A stretch of 64,000 nucleotides of DNA, from assembly GCA_037954235.1 (NCBI GenBank), contig JBBMOA010000021.1, forward strand, positions 7,384,501 through 7,448,500, read 5' to 3'. Source of the DNA: Aulostomus chinensis (Eukaryota > Chordata > Actinopteri > Syngnathiformes > Aulostomidae). This document shows positions 60,958 to 64,000 of this stretch, piece by piece (position 1 is the stretch's first letter; each line of letters starts with the position of its first letter). Both the position numbers and the translations under genes were made by a program. The notes below the pieces were generated by a model that did no database searches, had not been told where the DNA came from, and worked only from the letters and a program-made list of their open reading frames with translations.

Positions 60958-61067
60958 TTAAAAAAAGGCACCGAGTCCACCAAATCTGGGGAAGTGTCGA
61001 GGTGTTCTTTTCTTTTTGGACTCCGCCTCCTTTAACCACAGTTTCTTCCTCTTGGTGTCCATGTGTC
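60958..61067 (-). CDS. dnajb6: dnajb6 terminal coding exon (basic tail)
   Basis: On the - strand the acceptor is tttgtctctgtag, and the exon begins with two bases that complete a Gly codon from the previous exon. It encodes HMDTKRKKLWLKEAESKKKR, then TPRHFPRFGGLGAFF and a TAA stop. The KRKK...KEAESKKKR stretch matches the nuclear-localising basic tail of long DNAJB6. Beyond it, TPRHFPRFGGLGAFF is not in the remembered mammalian tail and appears to be a fish extension. A longer open frame in another register (THGHQEEE...) is a shadow. The phase match with the upstream exon fixes the frame. Confidence 0.82.
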
Positions 61068-62213
61068 CTACAGAGACAAAGGGACCAAACAAGCATAAAA
61101 ACGTTGTTTTTATGGTGATTCACCAAGTAAAAAGAGTGAATAAGTAGTAACAGAAAAGAGTCCAGTATTAGCCCCAAGTAAGTTGAGAGATTTTAGCTTC
61201 TGTTGCAAAAATGGGATTGTGTTGATAGCGTGCTAGCAAGAACAGGCTAACTGGCTGCGATGGTAGCAGGAACAAGCGAACAGGCTGCGATGGTAGCAGG
61301 AACAAGCTAACAGGCTGCATTAGTAGCAGGAACAAGCTAACAGGCTGCGATGGGAGCAGGAACAAGCTAACAGGCTGCATTAGTAGCAGGAACAAGCTAA
61401 CAGGCTGCGATGGTAGCAGGAACAAGCGAACAGGCTATGATGCTAATCAGAGGGTGTTTCTATCATCTTGTCATGCTCCATGTTTTACACCAAGTTACAG
61501 ACACCAGATGTATCTATGTGGAAACTAGGCATGAAAAAAATAATGATAAATTACTACTAATACTAATGCTAATAGTTCTTCACAAATACAGCTGATATTT
61601 TAAGGTCATAAAGAATTTAAGTGCTCAAAGAAAGCGTTAGAAGAAGAAACAAATTACTTGGTAAAAGTTATTTTTTCAAGGGAGTGAACACTAGTAAATG
61701 ATTGATCAAACTATTAGCTTCTTAAAAGGTGAATTATTTCCAAGTGCTGCTGGTTTTTGTCAGCTGTAGTTTGAAGCAAACTCTCTGAGGAACAATATTT
61801 GAGTAATTATCTCAAAAGGGAAATCTACGCTCTTGTTTGCGTCCGAGCGGGAGCTATGAGCGCTGAAATTAAAGGTTCCAAAGTTAGCTAATGAAGCCTC
61901 GATTATAAAAACGCTGTGTGTTTAAGATAATTGCTCAGCCTTTTTCCTGTGACTTCCTGACCCTGTGAGGGAAAACAGGGGTCAACCTCTGACCTCCGGT
62001 CGTTATTGCAGCACAGAACAAAGCTGCTTAATGAACACCTCTGTCCTCTGTGTTTACATCTGCCAATCAAGCCCACTGCCCTCCCTCACCGTCCTTTGTG
62101 TGGCCATCAGACACAAAGGCAGACAATTAGCTGCGCTTGTTAAGACTTTACTTTTTAATGGAGCTCTCTGTCTGCTGGTAATTAATCAGCCCTGCAGTGG
62201 CGGGGCGACGGAC
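61068..62213 (-). other. dnajb6: dnajb6 last intron
   Basis: The intron is 1146 bases long, with donor GAG|gtccgt and acceptor ctctgtag (- strand). The donor is weak at positions +3 and +4, but it is the junction that keeps the frame. It contains a 30-bp tandem minisatellite (61230-61437). Confidence 0.78.
61230..61437 (+). repeat. 30-bp minisatellite, about seven units
   Basis: The unit is approximately GATGGTAGCAGGAACAAGCT plus AACAGGCTGC. Units alternate between GATGGTAG/GATGGGAG and ATTAGTAG starts over the central four copies, giving a 60-bp higher-order period. The first unit is degenerate and the last ends in GGCTATGATGC. The 30-base period (10 codons) keeps a - strand frame open, but it is intronic in dnajb6. 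Confidence 0.95.
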
Positions 62214-62372
62214 CTCTTGTTAGGCTCTGAAGGCCGTGCTCCTCCTCTTCCTCTGAGGGGTTTTGGGCAGAGTTCCTCAGATAACGCTGATGCTGGTGCA
62301 GGCCGAGGCCAGGAAGTGCATTCTGTCTGCGGCGGCGAAACTCATCCTCGGAGGGGTCTTCAGCTCCAAGGT
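62214..62372 (-). CDS. dnajb6: dnajb6 penultimate exon (long-isoform specific)
   Basis: On the - strand the acceptor is gctcgcaaccacag and the exon of 159 bases runs to AACAAGAG|gtccgt. It completes an Asp codon, then encodes LGAEDPSEDEFRRRRQNALP, GLGLHQHQRYLRNSAQNPSE, EEEEHGLQSLTR and the first base of Gly. The EDEFRRRRQNALP and PSEEEEE segments match the long isoform of DNAJB6 (human ERMRRGQNALP and LSEEEGEQ). Reading on past the donor gives an early stop (GPSPRHCRAD), which is intron. This exon is absent from the short, cytosolic isoform in mammals. Confidence 0.85.
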
Positions 62373-64000
62373 CTGTGGTTGCGAGCAGAGCAGAGAGAAG
62401 GAATGAACTGCAGCTAAAGCTTTGCCTCTCGCTGGCTACGTGGATGGCCTGAGGTGTTCCATCAAGCCCCCTTTTCATCTTATTATTATCATTATTATTA
62501 TCATTATCATTATTATTTCCTGTGCAGCTTCTGTGAGTTTCAGCTTTGTGACATAAAGATGTGCGGTACAAAACTTAAGCTGAAAGATATTACCTTGTGA
62601 CGCCGTTGGCAGTGTGAATACAATCAGGCAGAAAAACAGCTACACCTATTACAGCAGGTTCAGCACAGGAGCTGTATTGATGCGACCAACGTGAAACAAC
62701 AAAGATGATATAAAAACAAGAAATTCAAAGAGTCCTCAGGCTATACAAACCCCCTCCTTGCTTTCAAGCGCCGACCATATATTTCATTCATATTTCATCC
62801 GCCTGACTTTATTGTGATTAGTCATGTAAATAAAATGAGATTTGGTTATTCTTTTCTCAAGGTAATTTACATTTATATTGAATTAGTGGCAGGGCGGGTA
62901 TTGAGGGGAGAGGGGAGACTTATTATGCTGCGAGATTACAGGCAGATCTCATCGCCATTGTGTTGTGTAATTAAGGCAGTAGAGAGGAGAAGAAAGGAGA
63001 CCAGATGCTCGCTGTGCTGAACCTGGTCCTATTTAGAGGAGGATCTGCAGCAGCATTTCCAATCTCCCCGCATAGAGTGTAATAGCTCGGCCTTAAACAA
63101 ATCAGAAGTCATTAGAGACACGGCAGCTTTGTTTGACATATTGTTTCATACCACATACCTGTGGGAGCAACAAAAGCAAAGATGTGCATTTGATAGGAAT
63201 GACGAGTATTTCGATCTTTTGAATCGTTCAGGAGGACCTCAAGAGTGCATGTGTGAAGCCAGCCTTAACAGACACAAAGACGTTTTAAATCGCTTCTATA
63301 CAAGCCTCTTAGTACTGGAGGTCATTAATTTTGAGTGTGCTAAGATCGTATTTTGTTTATCATTCTCTAGCTGAAAGCTTCTAAATTTCGGTATGACTGA
63401 TGTCGTTTAATCCAATACTTTTATTTTAGTTTAAATCAACAAGTAAAGGCAAGCTCATTTCAGCTGGCTCCAGACACATTCAAATTGGGATGCAAGTTTT
63501 GCGGTAAAGTTTGAATGCACTTTGAGTTGCCAAAAAACAGGAAGGAGAACTGTTCAGGGTTTAACATCATGGTTCAGGTTTTCCCTCTGAATCCCAGTAG
63601 TGGATCAACCCACGTAGTCCAGCTGAAGTGGCACAGGGAAAAGTCCTAAAACCCCAAATTAAGTTAGCAATGTGGCACAACCAGTTCCTTTAAGTAATAA
63701 AGTCCTTTTATTTTGTTGTTTGTAAATGCACATCTGTCATTAATACAAGCTTAAGATATTTGTGTTGTTTTACAGCATAAACTACATAAGTAAATATAGC
63801 CCTTACTAAATGAATTTCAAAGATTTTCATGTGCTGACAAGCAGCTAAACAAATTTACAACGGTTGTTATGGAGGTGAAACTAGCTAAAAACAGAAGTTT
63901 GAAGCTAATTGCTAAGTGTGACGTCAAAATCACGCGTCCAGTAGTGGAGTTTACTCATAGCGGGAATTTCGACTTTGTACTTCCAGCGGTCACATTCACA
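62373..64000 (-). other. dnajb6: dnajb6 intron (partial)
   Basis: No further dnajb6 exon (in particular none encoding VEEDGQLKSLTING or the short-isoform end) was found up to the window edge. An ATT/ATC-rich tract lies at about 62478-62517. The stretch 62.75-63.13 kb is unique and might be conserved non-coding DNA. The rest is AT-rich. Confidence 0.7.

Larger units (their letters stand above)
60110..64000 (-). other. dnajb6: dnajb6 gene, 3' end (Hsp40 co-chaperone)
   Basis: Two exons on the - strand join in phase to give the tail of the long DNAJB6 isoform. The recognisable order is FRRRRQNALP, then PSEEEEE, then KRKKLWLKEAESKKKR, matching the remembered human order RRGQNALP, LSEEEGEQ, KRKKQKQREESKKKK. 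DNAJB6 is a J-domain co-chaperone of Hsp70 that suppresses aggregation of polyglutamine and other amyloid proteins; the long isoform is nuclear, consistent with the basic Lys/Arg tail. The J domain, G/F-rich and Ser-rich regions are encoded beyond the right edge. Convergent orientation with ptprn2 matches human 7q36. The window edge is not the gene start. Confidence 0.85.

Noticed and set aside
61168..61425. CRISPR-like or protein-repeat reading of the 30-bp array (LFLLPSQPVS repeat)
   Set aside because: There are no unique spacers between units, the genome is vertebrate, and the array lies inside a dnajb6 intron. It is a minisatellite.
62182..62213. dnajb6 ending with the stop just after the penultimate exon (GPSPRHCRAD)
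   Set aside because: A donor at 62213 and a phase-matched exon encoding the conserved basic tail 1.1 kb downstream explain the family tail better. Retention of this intron as a minor isoform cannot be excluded.

Overview
The window looks like vertebrate nuclear DNA from a ray-finned fish, probably a percomorph-type teleost. This is inferred from short exons in multi-kilobase introns with GT/AG borders, long CA/GT microsatellites, and three copies of a tRNA-derived SINE ending in GGAT repeats, a type common in spiny-rayed fish. No bacterial, plasmid or viral gene is visible.

Positions 1 to about 45.4 kb hold the 3' part of ptprn2 (phogrin, IA-2beta) on the + strand. Eleven coding exons between 17548 and 43752 join in phase and encode 423 residues: a short lumenal stub, the transmembrane helix, the juxtamembrane region and the whole catalytically degenerate tyrosine-phosphatase-like domain, ending in the family C-terminus ALPQ. 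The signal peptide and lumenal exons lie upstream, so the first 17.5 kb is intron. That intron has a CpG-rich patch at 13.74-14.0 kb that could be an internal promoter. The intron at 34651-37074 carries the microRNA mir-153, whose host in mammals is also PTPRN2. The intron that splits the signature P-loop has a GC rather than GT donor.

From about 45.4 to 60.1 kb the DNA is intergenic: microsatellites, one SINE, diverged repeats and some unique stretches that could be regulatory. No gene is recognised there.

From about 60.1 kb to the end lies the 3' end of dnajb6 on the - strand: 3'UTR, terminal coding exon (61067-60958), penultimate exon (62372-62214), and the beginning of a further intron. 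The exons join in phase and encode the C-terminal tail of the long DNAJB6 isoform. ptprn2 and dnajb6 therefore converge tail to tail, the same relative order and orientation as PTPRN2 and DNAJB6 on human 7q36.

ptprn2 encodes a dense-core-granule membrane protein of neuroendocrine cells, and mir-153 is likely made from the same primary transcript. dnajb6 encodes an unrelated Hsp70 co-chaperone and is simply a neighbour. Less conventional observations are two in-frame candidate cassette exons (16078-16188 and 39863-40040), a 57-bp minisatellite family present at two distant loci, and a 30-bp minisatellite with 60-bp higher-order structure inside a dnajb6 intron.
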